Shown here: piece by piece, positions 10,428 to 21,659 of the stretch
Numbering within the stretch: the first letter of the stretch is position 1
Layout of the letters: each line of letters starts with the position of its first letter
Assembly (NCBI GenBank): GCA_963931865.1
Contig: OZ007517.1
Span: 5,841,707 to 5,905,706, forward strand
Source: Axinella damicornis
Lineage: Eukaryota; Porifera; Demospongiae; Axinellida; Axinellidae
Length of the DNA stretch: 64,000 nt
Reading direction: 5' to 3'
Translations under genes and position numbers: made by a program
The notes under the pieces: generated by a model
What the model saw: only the letters and a program-made list of their open reading frames with translations
Told to the model about the DNA's origin: nothing
Databases searched by the model: none

Positions 10428-10761
10428 TAGTCTCGGAACCAGACCCTTCGCATGGGTTGTCCTAATTATGTGTGGTAATTAGCGACAGCTGCGATACCAC
10501 GCGTACGATCACAGTCGACCTGCTCGTTGCTCTCCGACTTTTGTCAGACTCTCGCGGGTAACGCTGTACAGCACAACGATTGGCCGTGTCTAGTCGCTGC
10601 ATGGTGACACAGAAAGCCTGGAGAAAAATCATTTCCCTGACATCATTCGCAATCTGATTCGTTACGTCAACATTCCGACCTGGGGACAACTCGAATTGAA
10701 GATGGTGCCAGACCCTTCCTCCTCCCCGTACCCCCGTGCAAAGGGTCTAGTTCCGAGACAA
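10428..10761. mobile_element. 334-bp MITE of the TAGYCTCG family with perfect 9-bp target duplication
   Basis: The left end TAGTCTCGGAACCAGACCC and the right end (read inverted, TTGTCTCGGAACTAGACCC) are near-identical. GGTGGGTAC stands at 10419-10427 and again at 10762-10770. A 9-bp duplication is characteristic of Mutator-like transposons, but the family assignment is an inference. Confidence 0.9.
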
Positions 10762-11008
10762 GGTGGGTACATGTATGTTGACACCAGAGCTTTACTCTTC
10801 ATGGTACAAACTCAAGGAAAGATGCCTAAAAAGCCTATGATAGGGAGCAACTCGAGCGAAGTATCTGAGTGGAAATTAAAACCCTGTTTGCTAATTCGGG
10901 TCCAAAGGTCCATGGGTCCCTGGTAGTCTCCTTCCCAGACCACACTCGGAAACGAGAAGGGGTCTGGCAACACTACAACACCGTGTCCGCACAGACTGTA
11001 CAGTGCAC

Positions 11009-11067
11009 GGTGTGTGTGTGTGTGTGTACGTGTGTGCGTGTGTGCGTGCGTGCGTGTGTGCGTGTGT
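11009..11067. repeat. GT-rich microsatellite
   Basis: Runs of GT interrupted by CG/TA steps (GTGTGTACGTGTGTGCGTG). Confidence 0.95.
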
Positions 11068-11079
11068 CCTGGGTGGGGA

Positions 11080-12280
11080 GGGGGAGAGTAGGAATGGCAG
11101 AGGGCTACAAATTAATTTTGGGAGGGGGAATACTACTGTATCTTCTCTTCCCGCAGACTGTAACTCCAAGACAAGTGGAAGAAGTGACCAATGGTAAACA
11201 CTGTTTCCCACGACCTTCCTCTCCTAACCAACTAACTGGCAATTGTTTTTCTCTGAAAGTCATTTATAGCCTGTGGATGATTAGCATGTATTACAAGTAC
11301 CCTTGCAGCCATCCTGTGCACATTTGTGACTATATTGCCCAATGACCGCATAATTGTGGGTCATGAGAGTTTCAGGTTTGTGATGTCTCTTCCAGTAAAT
11401 GAATGTCCTTTGCACATAGGCAGTAGCATGGCCATTATTGAGCTCAGTCGTAGAAAGCCCTTGGTTGGCACTGGGAGGGCCATATCTGTCCTTCTTGGCA
11501 TTAGAAGCTACGTAGCCATCTCACTTTGTAAGGTCTACATTTGCAGCGTTCAGGGCCCATTTTCAGCTACACTAGGTTCGCATTTTCTGAGAATCTTGAT
11601 TGATGCTGTAGCATTTCGAGAGCATCTGATTGCGTGCACTGCGTATTAACTTATGAATAATTAATTAGCTCGAAAAATTTTCGCCGCGCGCTTTGCGTGT
11701 GCAGAGAACTCCACGCCTCCTAAGTCTCCAAATCCTAGCTACGCCCCTGAAGTATTACATCATCGCATTTTGACCAATCAGCTTGCCAGTTTAGCTCAGC
11801 TGACCTTAGCAACAGTGCCATGTGCACAAATTGTACCGGAATTGTACTCAAATTGTAGGTAATGTGAAATATTGAAAGTTTTGCTATTTGGAATATCTGC
11901 AGTGGTTTAGCAGGTACGCTCTGTTGAAAAATACCAGCTTCATGCCTTTTTGCACTGTACTCAACTGCCATGTGGTCTCCAAAAACATGGTTCCACAGTG
12001 TAGGAGTGTGAGGTTTGGCTATTCGGCTTCAATTTTGGCTTGCTCCCTAGGCTGTCGATGACAAGTGGATGTTTGGATTTGCAGATGGCTGGGATCTCTG
12101 CACACACTGCTTGAAAGTTCCTTGTGTGTGTCCATAAACTTGCGATCGTGGATTAATTTTAGTAACCACCATCTCAGGACAACTCATGCAGGGTGAACTT
12201 ACTTGATGGTTCCACAACTATAACACCTTATAATGCTGCACTCCTAAAAATTGTGCCTCATAAATAATCAATTAAAGTGT
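11080..12280. other. No recognisable feature
   Basis: Open frames here are short and lack motifs. I see no inverted-repeat ends or convincing exons. Confidence 0.4.
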
Positions 12281-12284
12281 TTGA

Positions 12285-12720
12285 GTATTTAGGATTGGCC
12301 TACAAAGATCCTGACTACACCGCTGTGATCACTATCAAGCACTGACCTGAATGTAAAAAGTTGATGATGAAGCTCATGGAGATTTGAGCACTTTTGTATC
12401 GCTGTAAGCCGCCATTGCTCAAGAGCTCTTTTCCACTTTCGTTGCCAGTACAGCCCTCGGAAAAGGCACACGAAGATTCTGACCACACGGCCGTGATCGC
12501 TGTCGTTCACTGACGCTTACATGCCAAAACTCACCGTGCTGTCGAAGTTGTGAGCGCTGTAATAATGTCTTATATTGTCTTCCCTTTGGCCGCCATTACT
12601 AGTGATCGACTGAGCGTGGTTGGTACATGGCATGTGCATTAATTGGAATGAGTTGCAATACCTAGTTTACGCTACCAGCGAGTTGCAACGGCTGCTATCA
12701 GGAGTGCATAAATACTGTTG
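12285..12720. repeat. Dispersed repeat, copy with the GTTGCAAC-type end
   Basis: Shared landmarks with copies near 52909-53253 (inverted) and 56220-56597 are, in order: AAAGATNNTGANTACACCG, GCCGCCATTGCTCAAG, ACGAAGATTCTGACCACAC, TTAATTGGAATGAG and GAGTTGCAAC. The same order in three places marks a repeat family of roughly 400 bp; a fragment also lies near 3430-3620. Confidence 0.75.
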
Positions 12721-12809
12721 TTTAGTTAGTTCAGTGATGTCCCTCCTGGTCACCACTGAATTACATACATGGCTGTATACTATGATCACAGATATATTTT
12801 GACTTGCAG

Positions 12810-12935
12810 GTCAGGTTAGACGGTGAAAGTGCTACTGCAGTAATTTCTAGTCTCCAGCGGAGTGCTATACACCTCAAGCAAAGCTCAAAGTTTGCAAAGT
12901 TCTTGATTGAAGTCATCAACAGAAATTCAGAAATC
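12810..12935 (+). CDS. Single coding exon of an unrecognised gene
   Basis: Acceptor TTTTGACTTGCAG precedes 126 bases (42 codons, phase 0 at both ends) and donor GTAAGTGTA follows. The translation is helix-like: VRLDGESATAVISSLQRSAI, ending FAKFLIEVINRNSEI. It looks like part of an alpha-helical repeat protein. I cannot name the family. Neighbouring exons were not found; a nested transposon pair starts 43 bp downstream. Confidence 0.45.
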
Positions 12936-12978
12936 GTAAGTGTACTTAGTTGCATGAACTATGAACAGGCTTCCACAG

Positions 12979-13959
12979 TAGCCTCATTCCTAGACCGTTC
13001 CCACCGCCAGTATTTGATGGCTTCCAATATGAAATACGGCAGGGAGAGGCCTGGGAGATCTGGTCACGTGCGTCACCATCAGGTAGACACATGGTAGACA
13101 CACGGAGAGTGGTGCCCGATGAAGAATCTCAACGTCCTGTCTTATGCTGTACTAGCCTCGTTCCCAGGCCGTCTGCCGCTCCAAGTCGCATATGTGACCT
13201 TTGAACCCCAGTCAGATAAGCGGCAGAAAGCCTGGTACCACTCCTACGTCATTTACAAGCAAGGTGGACACGGTTGTGAAGCAACTCAACTACACATATG
13301 CTCTTCCAGTTTATATTGCTACCACGAAGACAGCAACTTGATGCCAACTCAGCGCTAACGGGAATACAGCATGCACTAACGTTTGACTACTCAGGCGTAC
13401 CAAGTGCTTGGTAAGCTACTGTAGAGAGCTATTGTAGTTACCTAGGCTACTACAGCCGTACAACAAGGAGATCCATACCTGACGCCTCCAGTGGTCCATC
13501 ACGGTAGCATAAAAGCCTCACTAGGAAACCTGCCGTTAGCCCGTGAACTTCTGGCACGTTGCCATTTTACATGAAACCGTGTCCACCTACGTCATAACCG
13601 TGTCCACTTTGCTTGTAAATGATGTAGGAGTGGTACCAGGCCTTCTGCCAGCTTATCTGACAAGGTTCAAAGGTCACGTGTGCGACTAAAAACGAAGCGG
13701 CAGACGGCCTAGGAACGAGGCTAATGCTGTACATCCAAAGGATGGATATCAGAGTGTTCACAAGCCATGCAGACGATCGATACTGTTTGTTACTCGCAAC
13801 GCAGGGGACTGATTGATGTATTATAACAGTTGGGCACTGCCCCCCCCCCCCCGTGTGTGTCTACTATCTGACATCATCACGTGCGACCAGATCTCCCAGG
13901 CCTTCCCCCACCATATTTCATGCAAATACTGGCAGTGGGAACGGCCTGGGAATGACAGA
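12979..13959. mobile_element. Outer TAGYCTCG-type element, split by a second one
   Basis: The left arm (TAGCCTCATTCCTAGACCG then CCGCCAGTATTTG and GGCCTGGGAGATCTGGTC) is matched by an inverted right arm (GACCAGATCTCCCAGGCC at about 13887, then CAAATACTGGCAG and CGGCCTGGGAATGA). Each arm is about 110 bp. No clear target duplication is visible at the outer ends. Confidence 0.7.
13153..13723. mobile_element. 571-bp MITE nested in the outer element, perfect 9-bp target duplication
   Basis: ATGCTGTAC at 13144-13152 and 13724-13732 brackets an element starting TAGCCTCGTTCCCAGGCC and ending in its inverse (one mismatch). The ~140-bp arms include CCTGGTACCACTCCTAC in both. The nesting shows at least two rounds of activity in this spot. 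Confidence 0.92.
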
Positions 13960-14487
13960 GTGTACGTACTTACGTAAGTAGGTTACAACCCTCGTGCAAT
14001 ATTCACCATTCAATTTGTTGCTATGGGATATGGTCTAAGTAAGATAGGGCCCTCCCAATCACCCTGGGAACACTCGGATAGTGTTAATCAGTCTCGGCTG
14101 CACCCTCAACCAATCACAGTTTCGTCTTTGAAATTTATGCCCAGGGGGTGAAATTTTGTTGGAAAAATGCCTGGACAATTTGTCCTAGCACAGTCAATTT
14201 TGTTTTGCCATTCTCAGCAGTTGATCTGCCATGGATCAAGAATGCACGTATGCCACGGAATACTATCCTCCTTCACACATTATACACCAGTGCAATTCCG
14301 TTAAGTGCATGTAATCAGCAAATCAATCTAGTCAGTCATACTGCATCCATTCATCCCAGTCATCAAGAAGATGAATGTCTTCTTCCTCCTCCTCCTCGTT
14401 GCTCTCTGTGTCGGAAGTTAGAGTCTCTGATGCTTGGCTACGAGGAATATGCTTCTTGTACTGCTTTCGTCAACCATGACTGGGTTT

Positions 14488-15540
14488 CTACTTTCTAGTC
14501 TTAGCATCCCACCAGAGATCGATAGCAGCTTCAGGTGATATCCAACTCGTCACCCTGCATAGACTTTGAGAAGATGGCAGAATGTGTGAGGATGTCAATG
14601 AACACAGCACAACCAAGAAGATACTTGGTATTGACCTCAGATGCTCTTTGAATTTTGCATGATCTGCAGGTTTCACTGAGGAATCCTCCTGAAAGGTTAG
14701 CCATACTTGCAGAGAACACGTTTGATGGCACTGATGAGCTTGTGGGATACCCATCGAAGGCCACACGCTCGTATTGACTTTACTCCCAGTCCCTCATCGA
14801 AGTGGAACACTCATTGACGATGGTTTCCAGTTCCCTACACTTCTTGGAGACTTCCCGTAGAAGTAGTAGAGACGAAGGAGCATTTTTCAATGATTCAAAT
14901 TGAAGGCAGTGCCGTAGAGTGCATCCTTGATCGCCAGTTCAAGCCTGTGAGTCAGGCACCAGATCCAGAAGATCCACTCCAGCTCCTTCTCCATGAGTTC
15001 ATTGCCAGCCACATTTGCTGCAGCCCAATCTGTGGCAAGTCCCACCTGCTTACTGCACTCCTGCATGTTCATCCACAGACTGGATCCCAAGACATCGTAG
15101 TCCATGCTAAAGCAGGCTCAGCCTCGGTCCCAGACCAAACCAACCCCAGCACGGATTGCTTTTAGTATCGCGTGCACACGCTGGATAACGGTCTAGGAAC
15201 AAGACTAGGAGCAGGCCTTCTGTGGTGACATGCTGTGGCTTGTGAATAGCTAGGAAGCTCAGTCTAATTTTCTCATCAACACCATTGGGTAACACCAGAG
15301 AACCAGCAAAAGCTTGTTGTCGGTGTTGCTGTGGTCAGTAGACCCATCCATCACAAGAGAAAAACTTTGCATTGGTGATGGTGGAAAGCAAGTTCTGCGT
15401 TTTTGAGTCTGCAATGTAGTGAACAAATTCTTTACCATGCAAGTAGCCAAGGTTCACTCCATGTCTTGCCTCAAGCTCACAGATCCTGGCGATAGGCCAG
15501 CTGCTTTGTTGCCACAAAATAGGCAATGTCAAACTTAGCC
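14488..15540 (-). pseudogene. Decayed ZNF862-like hAT transposase gene
   Basis: Minus-strand fragments in different frames line up with the C-terminal half of ZNF862/hAT-type proteins. In order: ICELEARHGVNLG and FVHYIADSKTQ near 15500-15400; AKFFSCDGWVY/FSLVMDGSTDHSNTDNKLL near 15340-15300; QHVTTEGLLLV near 15240; then WIFWIWCLTHRLELAIKDAL near 14950-14900; and degenerate downstream sequence with EAAIDLWWDAKT near 14510. Frameshifts and stops are scattered throughout. A 90-bp inverted-repeat element (15118-15207) is inserted between the VTTEGLL block and the WMNMQE block. Not functional. Confidence 0.75.
15118..15207. mobile_element. 90-bp TAGYCTCG-family micro-element inside the hAT pseudogene
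   Basis: The ends TCAGCCTCGGTCCCAGACC and GGTCTAGGAACAAGACTA are inverted copies with mismatches. Flanks AAAGCAGGC (15109-15117) and GGAGCAGGC (15208-15216) match at 7 of 9 positions. It separates two parts of the transposase homology that are normally adjacent. Confidence 0.7.
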
Positions 15541-15782
15541 CTCAGCCTTCTCCATTCGTCAGAGAGTTGAGCGACCGCACAATTGGAACGTACGAAGCAA
15601 CACTCACACTTTCTGCTTGGGGTTGCTCTCTGCTGTGCGGGTTCATCGCGTGTACGTGCTGGTAGGACTTAGCATGGTCCGGAACGTTGGTAGTCCGTAC
15701 CGAGTCTGCTCCACTCACCCACTTGTCACTTATGTACTTGGCATGCACTCGGCATTTCAGCTGCAACACAACCTTCACTCCA

Positions 15783-15804
15783 GGGGGGGGGGGGGGGGGG
15801 GGGG
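15783..15804. repeat. Poly-G run
   Basis: About 22 consecutive G; the length is unlikely to be reliable in an assembly. Confidence 0.9.
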
Positions 15805-16197
15805 AGGAGCATACTCTTTGCATGGCATGATAGCAAAGTTTCTTCAGAAATAAACAATGCGATGCCACGGTACTAGTCAGTCTAGCACAGTATTGCTAAA
15901 GAGCATGTTGATCTGTCATTTCAACTCTTCAGAACTGTTCGCATCAACTCTTCAGAGTCACTATTAGCTTGATCTCTTGGACTTGAGCAGGAACACACCT
16001 AGGTAACATAATGGATAATTTAGCATGACAGTCCCATGCACATGTCATATAAGTAGCAAAGGCATAACCAGTCAAACATGGTGGGCTGTCTGGAGGCCCC
16101 ATCACTTGATAAATAGATGTGCTGGACTACTGAGGTTTTGTATATAGCCCATAGCACACAGCTAATGGGAAAGCAGCTCACCTAAAAATGGAGCTAT

Positions 16198-16510
16198 TTA
16201 ATGATATTCATGGGGACCCCAGGGCTATTTGTATCAGACTGTGTCAAGTACAAGCTTGCAACCAAGGTTAGCCACAGTTGGGGCTTCACAGGGTACCAAC
16301 GGCACAGGCCCACTCTCCAACACACAGAATAATAGTGAATAGGCTGTTAATGATATTCATGGGGACCCCAGGGCTATTTGTATCAGACTGTGTCAAGTAC
16401 AAGCTTGCAACCAAGGTTAGCCACAGTTGGGGCTTCACAGGGTACCAACGGCACAGGCCCACTCTCCAACACACAGAATAATAGTGAATAGGCTGTTAAT
16501 GATATTCATG
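16198..16510. repeat. 149-bp tandem repeat, 2.1 copies
   Basis: The unit beginning TAATGATATTCATGGGGACC repeats with a period of 149 bp (landmarks at 16278 and 16427), followed by a third partial start. The copies are essentially identical. The opening phrase resembles AATGATATTCATAGACCCC inside the TTAA element at 30782-31383. Confidence 0.95.
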
Positions 16511-17280
16511 ATCCACAAAATAAGACAGATTACGTCCCTTGTCGCAGTCACAGTCAGGGTATGGTTGGACAGAGGTTCAGTGCTCAGTTCAGCTATAGCT
16601 TGCTTATCTCTGAACTTTCTTCCCACATTTCGGTTCTTTCTCTCGTCTCATTAACAGATACAATGTACAGTATAGTACTTATTATCTAGCCATTGCCATT
16701 ACACTGAGGTATTTTACTATAATACTGTTATTTTGTTTGTTGTAAGCAGTGTTGGATTAAGCATCAGTGGTTGGTAGGCAGTAGCACACTATGACTGCTG
16801 TACACTACAGACTTTATAGTCAAAAGAAGAGAAATGCTCCAGGTCATTTAGCTCCAAGGGACATTACCAGAAGTGACATCGCAAGTTGAGAGTCTGACGT
16901 CAGGATTTGAAATTGAAGGATTAAACTACATTGGGTACAATTTTCAACACAAGTATGTATAGCAGACCAGATAGGGTGAGAAACTATTGTCTTTTGGTGT
17001 GGCATTATGAGGCACTGGTGGCCACTTTCAATGCACAATGTACAACCTGCATCGAGTGTACAATAACGCCTACCTTGGACAGCTGGTACATTCATCCCGG
17101 AGGAGTGGGATGGGGGACAATGGCATCCAGCACAAGAAATACGAGCTCTGCATGGAGAAGAGGAGAGACTCTGAGAGCTAGATAATTACATAATTATTGT
17201 ACTATGAATGCAAGAAGCACTACGATCACAAGCACCTCCCTGGCCTTACGAACAACTTGCACTCTGAGGACATCACACAT

Positions 17281-17345
17281 GCGCGCGCACACACACACAG
17301 TCACACACATACATGACACATACGTGCACACACACACACAATCAT
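17281..17345. repeat. CA-rich microsatellite
   Basis: Interrupted CA/CG repeats. Confidence 0.85.
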
Positions 17346-17539
17346 ACACACTCCAGTACACACAAACATAACTGAAGAGATCATGGGAACAGGGTTGATT
17401 ATATCTTCAATAATAGATATTCAGCCACCCAGATGAATTATGAACACAAGTAGAAGATGCCTTGCTGGGGTACTGGTGTCATTGTATTGGCAACATGAGG
17501 TGTATAGGAAAGGCAATGGTCTTGTTTATTCTCAGGCTG

Positions 17540-18115
17540 TGATATGGCCAACGTCAAGAGCACAATGAGGTAGACAGTGGAAGAAAGGGAGGAGTGTGAA
17601 ATGACCACGCAAAAGATTCAATTTTCCCATGGTTGTCCCGTTAATATTTTCAGCTTGCACATGTACGGAGACTTCACGAAGGATGACTATACTGGAAGAC
17701 AGAGAAAAGGCCAGTATCAAGACTCCAATGGTAGCGAGGCTGGGAATGACATACTGGTAGTGACAGACTGTACGTGACATACTGGTAGTGAAAGTGCTGT
17801 ACGACGATGCAGTCGATCGAGCCACTTCACACAGCCAAGCGGGTGCCTCGACTAGTGGAAATAACTGCCCCTTCTGCTTTTCTGGAGTTCATGGACTGCT
17901 GGGAAACATCCCACAACGCTTACGGACACTACCTTCCCTCTCTCCCATTGAGATTTGGCCCGTTGCTGTAGTCAGTCAATGAAAAACAATGGTACACGTG
18001 CATGCTATAAATAATAACGGGACAACCATGAGTATCTTTTGCGTGGTCATTTCACGCTCCTCCCTTTCTTCCGCTGTCTACCTTATTATGTGCTCCTTCC
18101 AACGTACATGGGGGC
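17540..18115. mobile_element. MITE with ~115-bp terminal inverted repeats
   Basis: The left arm (CCAACGT, then GGTAGACAGTGGAAGAAAGG, GTGAAATGACCACGCAAAAG, CATGGTTGTCCCGTTA) is matched in inverted order on the right (TAACGGGACAACCATG, CTTTTGCGTGGTCATTTCAC, CCTTTCTTCCGCTGTCTACC). The interior has a short tandem repeat (TGACATACTGGTAGTGA at about 17747 and 17777). Exact ends and target duplication are uncertain. Confidence 0.7.
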
Positions 18116-18129
18116 ATCCCTATCATGTG

Positions 18130-18870
18130 GTATCATGGATAATACCACACCAAGAAAAAAGACTGTGGTCAATATCTATCACCCAGAACCCAATGTTTAC
18201 AGTGGCGCTAATGCATCACCCTCTGGCCTAGCACACTGCCAACTCCCAAATGTGACATCGCTACACACATACAAACATCAAGCCTTAAAATCACATGCGC
18301 ACAAGTACATGAATCAATCCTGAACCACACCCTCACTCAGGTAAGGCTACACACTATATCACAAAAGTAGTATGGTGAGGCTAGACCCACACACACACAT
18401 GAAGGAGGGTCCAGCATCAAGCCTATACTTCAGCAAGGAATCTGTTTGTCAGGCTTGAGTTCAAACCACAGGAAGTACTGTACAGCGATTAAAATCTGAT
18501 TGGACTGCAATCATTGTTGAAGCAGGACAAATCCAAGTACATGCTTGACACCAGACCCTCCTCCGTATACACCTGAGGGTCTGACTTTTGCTTCTGGGTT
18601 CTGACTGACTATACTCGATAATTGTAAGTTGAATACTCTGATGCTAGTATGACAGTTCAAGTTACTGCATGGCCATAGCCACCAGTACAGTTAATTGGTC
18701 CGGTTTCATCCGGACCACTGTTTGGGGCACCCAAGTTTCCTGCACACACAGCTACTGCCAGCGTGCCTGACAGACCGGTTGGTGGCCACGTGCAAGCTTC
18801 AGTATATCAATCAATGCAAAGATGGCACTCTGGAAAGTGTCTCTTTGACAAGCCCCATCATCCCAAGGAC
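18130..18870. other. No gene recognised
   Basis: Contains fragments of TAGYCTCG-type ends (AGGCTAGACCC near 18378, CCAGACCCTCCTCC near 18552) that do not pair into a clear element. Confidence 0.4.
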
Positions 18871-18874
18871 TGCA

Positions 18875-19364
18875 TAGCCTCGTTCCCAGGCGCTCAGTAA
18901 TTGGGGGAGAAGAGCGCCTGGCATCCACTGTTTGCACATGCGCGGCTCCCCAGATTTTTGTGGGGAACTTGGAAACTACTAGTCTGTGTACGACCGTACA
19001 TTACTGAAACACGGGAGTCGTTTACATCCACAAGACCCAGCTCTGTTCAACCTAGCCGTGCCGTGTGCCCTCAGTAAGGTCGGAAAGCCACGAATGGTAC
19101 TGAGGACAAACAACTGACAGCCAGGTCGAATTTATCTATGGGGTCTTACTGTTTGTATCGTGCTTCGCGTCCGCTTCAGAAAGGCAGAAGCGGCGTCCAC
19201 AACCATGGCCTCGCATGATGCTGGAGTCGTTTTTCCGTGTTATTTCAGCTTACGTACCTCAATGAATTATACGGAGAATGTAATGGAACTGCTCATGCAT
19301 GCGCAAACAGTGGATATACCAGGTCCTCTTCTCCCCAATTACCGAGCGCCTGGGAATGAGGCTA
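18875..19364. mobile_element. 490-bp TAGYCTCG-family element inserted in a RecQ-like repeat
   Basis: TAGCCTCGTTCCCAGGCGCT, then ATCCACTGTTTGCACATGCGC, pairs with the inverted copy ending TGGGAATGAGGCTA at 19364. The right flank (TCAAATGTAACAAATGAAAA) continues the RecQ-bearing sequence also found near 40340, and the left flank (GGACTGCA) matches its other side, so the insertion point can be read. No 9-bp duplication is visible. Confidence 0.8.
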
Positions 19365-19384
19365 TCAAATGTAACAAATGAAAA

Positions 19385-19725
19385 AGTCATAGTCATGACC
19401 AATTATTGCCCACAACTTTCAAATGTGCAAGTTGGAGAGGCTTGCGATGCTCAGGACAGTAGTAACCGTTGGAAGGCGAGCCAGGGAAAAGCCTTCAGCA
19501 GTATGTTCGTGGTAACAAAGCAATTTTCCCGAAGACTCATGAGTACATCCCCGTCCGCTGAAGGAGTTCTTCACTGCTAATTACTGCTTGGGGCACAACC
19601 TTGGTTGTGCTTTGCAGCAATGCCAATCGCACGCACTGTATCTCTGAATTACGCTATGAAAATCATGTGACTGCTGCAATCTCATTGGCTCTGCCTACAT
19701 TCTGGCAGGGAAAACGAAACGTTGG
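19385..19725 (-). pseudogene. Second RecQ-like 5' fragment (inverted copy of 39950-40330)
   Basis: Read on the minus strand this matches 39950-40330 block by block: GAATGT-GG-AGAGCCAATGAG, GCAGTCACATGATTTTCATA, GTTGTGCCCCAAGCA, CTGAAGGCTTTTCCCTGGCT, and ACTTTCAAATGTGC/GCACATTTGAAAGT. The Walker A region is degraded. It is therefore a dispersed sequence carrying the start of a RecQ-like helicase, not a single gene. Confidence 0.6.
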
Positions 19726-19729
19726 CTTG

Positions 19730-19732
<3 letters not shown>

Positions 19733-19764
<32 letters not shown>
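19733..19764. repeat. Poly-C run
   Basis: About 32 consecutive C; the length is unreliable. Confidence 0.9.
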
Positions 19765-20439
19765 TTCCAGCTATGCCCCTTACTTGGAAAAAGAGCTATC
19801 CTTTTGCCTCTTTGTTGAAGGAGGTAGTATCTCTCAACGCCCTCAACCTCTTCTTCAGTCTCCATTCTAAAGAGCAAAAAGAAAGCGGAGCAGCACTGTA
19901 TTTCTGGGATCACCAGACACCAAACTGTAGCCACCCCCACAGGAGGTCCTGGATCAGATTAATATCTGCACATCCTGGGATGCCTATTTCCACAGCAGTT
20001 GGATCACAAAACGTTCACAATGTTCATATCTAGCTACCATGACCAGGCAGCTATCTCTGCAGGTTGTTTGGGTAAATGAACTAACTATATACAGGAGTGT
20101 TGGCATCTGCCTCCTGGCTTCCTTCTTTACCTTTTGCTCCCTCTCCTTTCTCCCCATTCTCTCTCTTAGACCACAAAAGGAGCCTCACAAGCCAACTGTC
20201 ACAGCAACGAACTCGGCTTCGTTCCCAGGCGCCAAGACATTTCAAACTTATTCCAAGGGTCTGGGTACCATCCTACTTGCCTACGGAACAGTATTCGAAG
20301 TCACGACAACGGCAGCAACAGAGGAGGCGCCACTGCCTACAGGGTAGGCCAACGGCATCGGTGACTGAAGAAAAACCACAGAGACACAAGCACGCTCAAC
20401 ACTGTCCACAGTTTACGCGTGCACAGAGCGTTTCCCGCC

Positions 20440-20637
20440 AAAACGTGAACCGCTGGAAACCAACCAATCAGATTGTAGCGCTACAGCGCATGCGCCTGCA
20501 GGAATCTAGGAGTATATAAAGAGGGCCCCGCAGTGCCGAAGTCATTCGGGCTAAGGTTTAGCGCGGGTGAGGTTATGTTGAGGTGAGCCCTCACCCTAAC
20601 CTTACCCTTGCTCAACACCTTTCGCCCCCAGGTAAGT
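20440..20637 (+). promoter_or_regulatory. TATA/CCAAT promoter module A with leader and splice donor
   Basis: CCAATCA at 20464-20470 and TATATAAA at 20513-20520 are followed by a leader that includes AGTCATTCGGGCTAAGG and a hairpin-prone GGTGAGCCCTCACC. A strong donor, CAG/G followed by TAAGTTCAGGTATAGATAG, is at 20632. The same arrangement with the same donor phrase occurs at 34920-35171. The spacing (TATA to donor about 115 bp) and short CCAAT-TATA distance resemble an RNA polymerase II promoter with a non-coding first exon. Confidence 0.6.
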
Positions 20638-20659
20638 TCAGGTATAGATAGTGGAAGCC

Positions 20660-20673
20660 TTGGGGGGAAGGGT

Positions 20674-20707
<34 letters not shown>

Positions 20708-20830
20708 CCTGGGGGAGGGGCAGCCTGGGGGGAGGAGAAGCCTAGGGGGGGAGGGGCAGCTTGGCTGGCGGGCCGGGACAGCATGGGGGCGCGCGCACAG
20801 GCGGGGCATCCTGGGGGGCCCGCGCAAGCG
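20660..20830. repeat. G-rich tandem repeat just inside the first intron of module A
   Basis: A poly-G run of about 35 bases is followed by degenerate repeats of GGGGCAGCCTGGGGG. Runs of three or more G make G-quadruplex formation plausible. Module B has a different G-rich minisatellite in the same position. Confidence 0.75.
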
Positions 20831-20877
20831 GGAGACTGAGTGATGTCAGGTTCCGAACCCGTACCCTGCAGTGCCGT

Positions 20878-21090
20878 TCAATTTTTAGCGGCAAAGCGTC
20901 TGGTAACAGTTTACTACGAAAGAGACATCTTCCATTGTATTCAGACCACATGCGGGCTTGAGAAGTTATTACAGACTCTGTACTTGCTTGCCAACAAGAT
21001 TTTGGCGGAGTGTGATCAGCGTAACAACAAACTGGACCAGCTGGAGGAGGATTAGGTCACTTTGAGCCAGGTGAAAGAACTCACTGCACT
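20878..21090 (+). other. Possible exon of an unrecognised coiled-coil gene (low confidence)
   Basis: After CCCTGCAG the plus strand encodes LEKLLQTLYLLANKILAECD and NNKLDQLEED before an in-frame TAG. Similar DKLEED/LDQLEE words recur near 22335 and, after the gap, near 34185. A second exon-like block at 22670-22804 (acceptor TTTGGACAG, donor GTGCAT) encodes VGEAQALIAVETNLEELEVW. These may be remains of one coiled-coil gene driven by module A. I cannot identify it. Confidence 0.3.
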
Positions 21091-21320
21091 AGCATCTGAA
21101 ATCATGCCAAATGTTAACACTGACTTTGTTCTCTCTGTGTACCACTCCCAGGAGACAGTGATGTCAGCTAGCTGTCTGCCGTGCAGTCATCTGACTGGGG
21201 AGACCTCTCCAACGGCCAGCACTGAGTAGCCCGGCACAGCTGGGCAGAATAGGTCAGCTCTCGATTGAAAGTACTCCACATGCATTTGATGAATACAGTG
21301 GGATTTCTCTACTGGGGGAC

Positions 21321-21648
21321 TAGCCTCGAACCCAGGTGCGGAGGATGGGGAAAAGAGCGCCTGGTATCCACTGTTTGTGCATGCACTTAATTATTGCATA
21401 AAACCACGTGGATTTGTGCAGATGACGTTGCAAAACTTGAGGATGAGACTACAATGACTGCGCTGTCATATCGGGCAAGCTTCACATCAAACACGAGCGG
21501 TATAACAATGACTTACCAAAACCAGTACGTAGACAGAGTCTCTTGGTATACTCACATCAAAGATGCCCTCTCAGGAAATTTAATGCATGTGCAAACAGTG
21601 GGTACCAGGTGCTCTTTTCCCTGTCCTCCACGCCTTGGTTCGAGGCTA
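21321..21648. mobile_element. 328-bp TAGYCTCG-family MITE, 8/9 target duplication
   Basis: TAGCCTCGAACCCAGG followed by ATCCACTGTTTGTGCATGC pairs with the inverted right end (CTTGGTTCGAGGCTA). Flanks CTGGGGGAC (21312-21320) and CTGGGTGAC (21649-21657) differ at one base. Subterminal sequence is shared with the element at 18875-19364. Confidence 0.88.
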
Positions 21649-21659
21649 CTGGGTGACCT

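Noticed and set aside
15617..15868. Frames crossing the poly-G run at 15783
   Set aside because: Glycine or proline tracts from a homopolymer, with no homology either side.
20440..20640. Spliced-leader RNA gene
   Set aside because: A short exon followed by a strong donor is suggestive, but no Sm-site-like AATTTTTGG tract or compact 3' hairpin follows; a TATA/CCAAT promoter with a leader exon explains it better.
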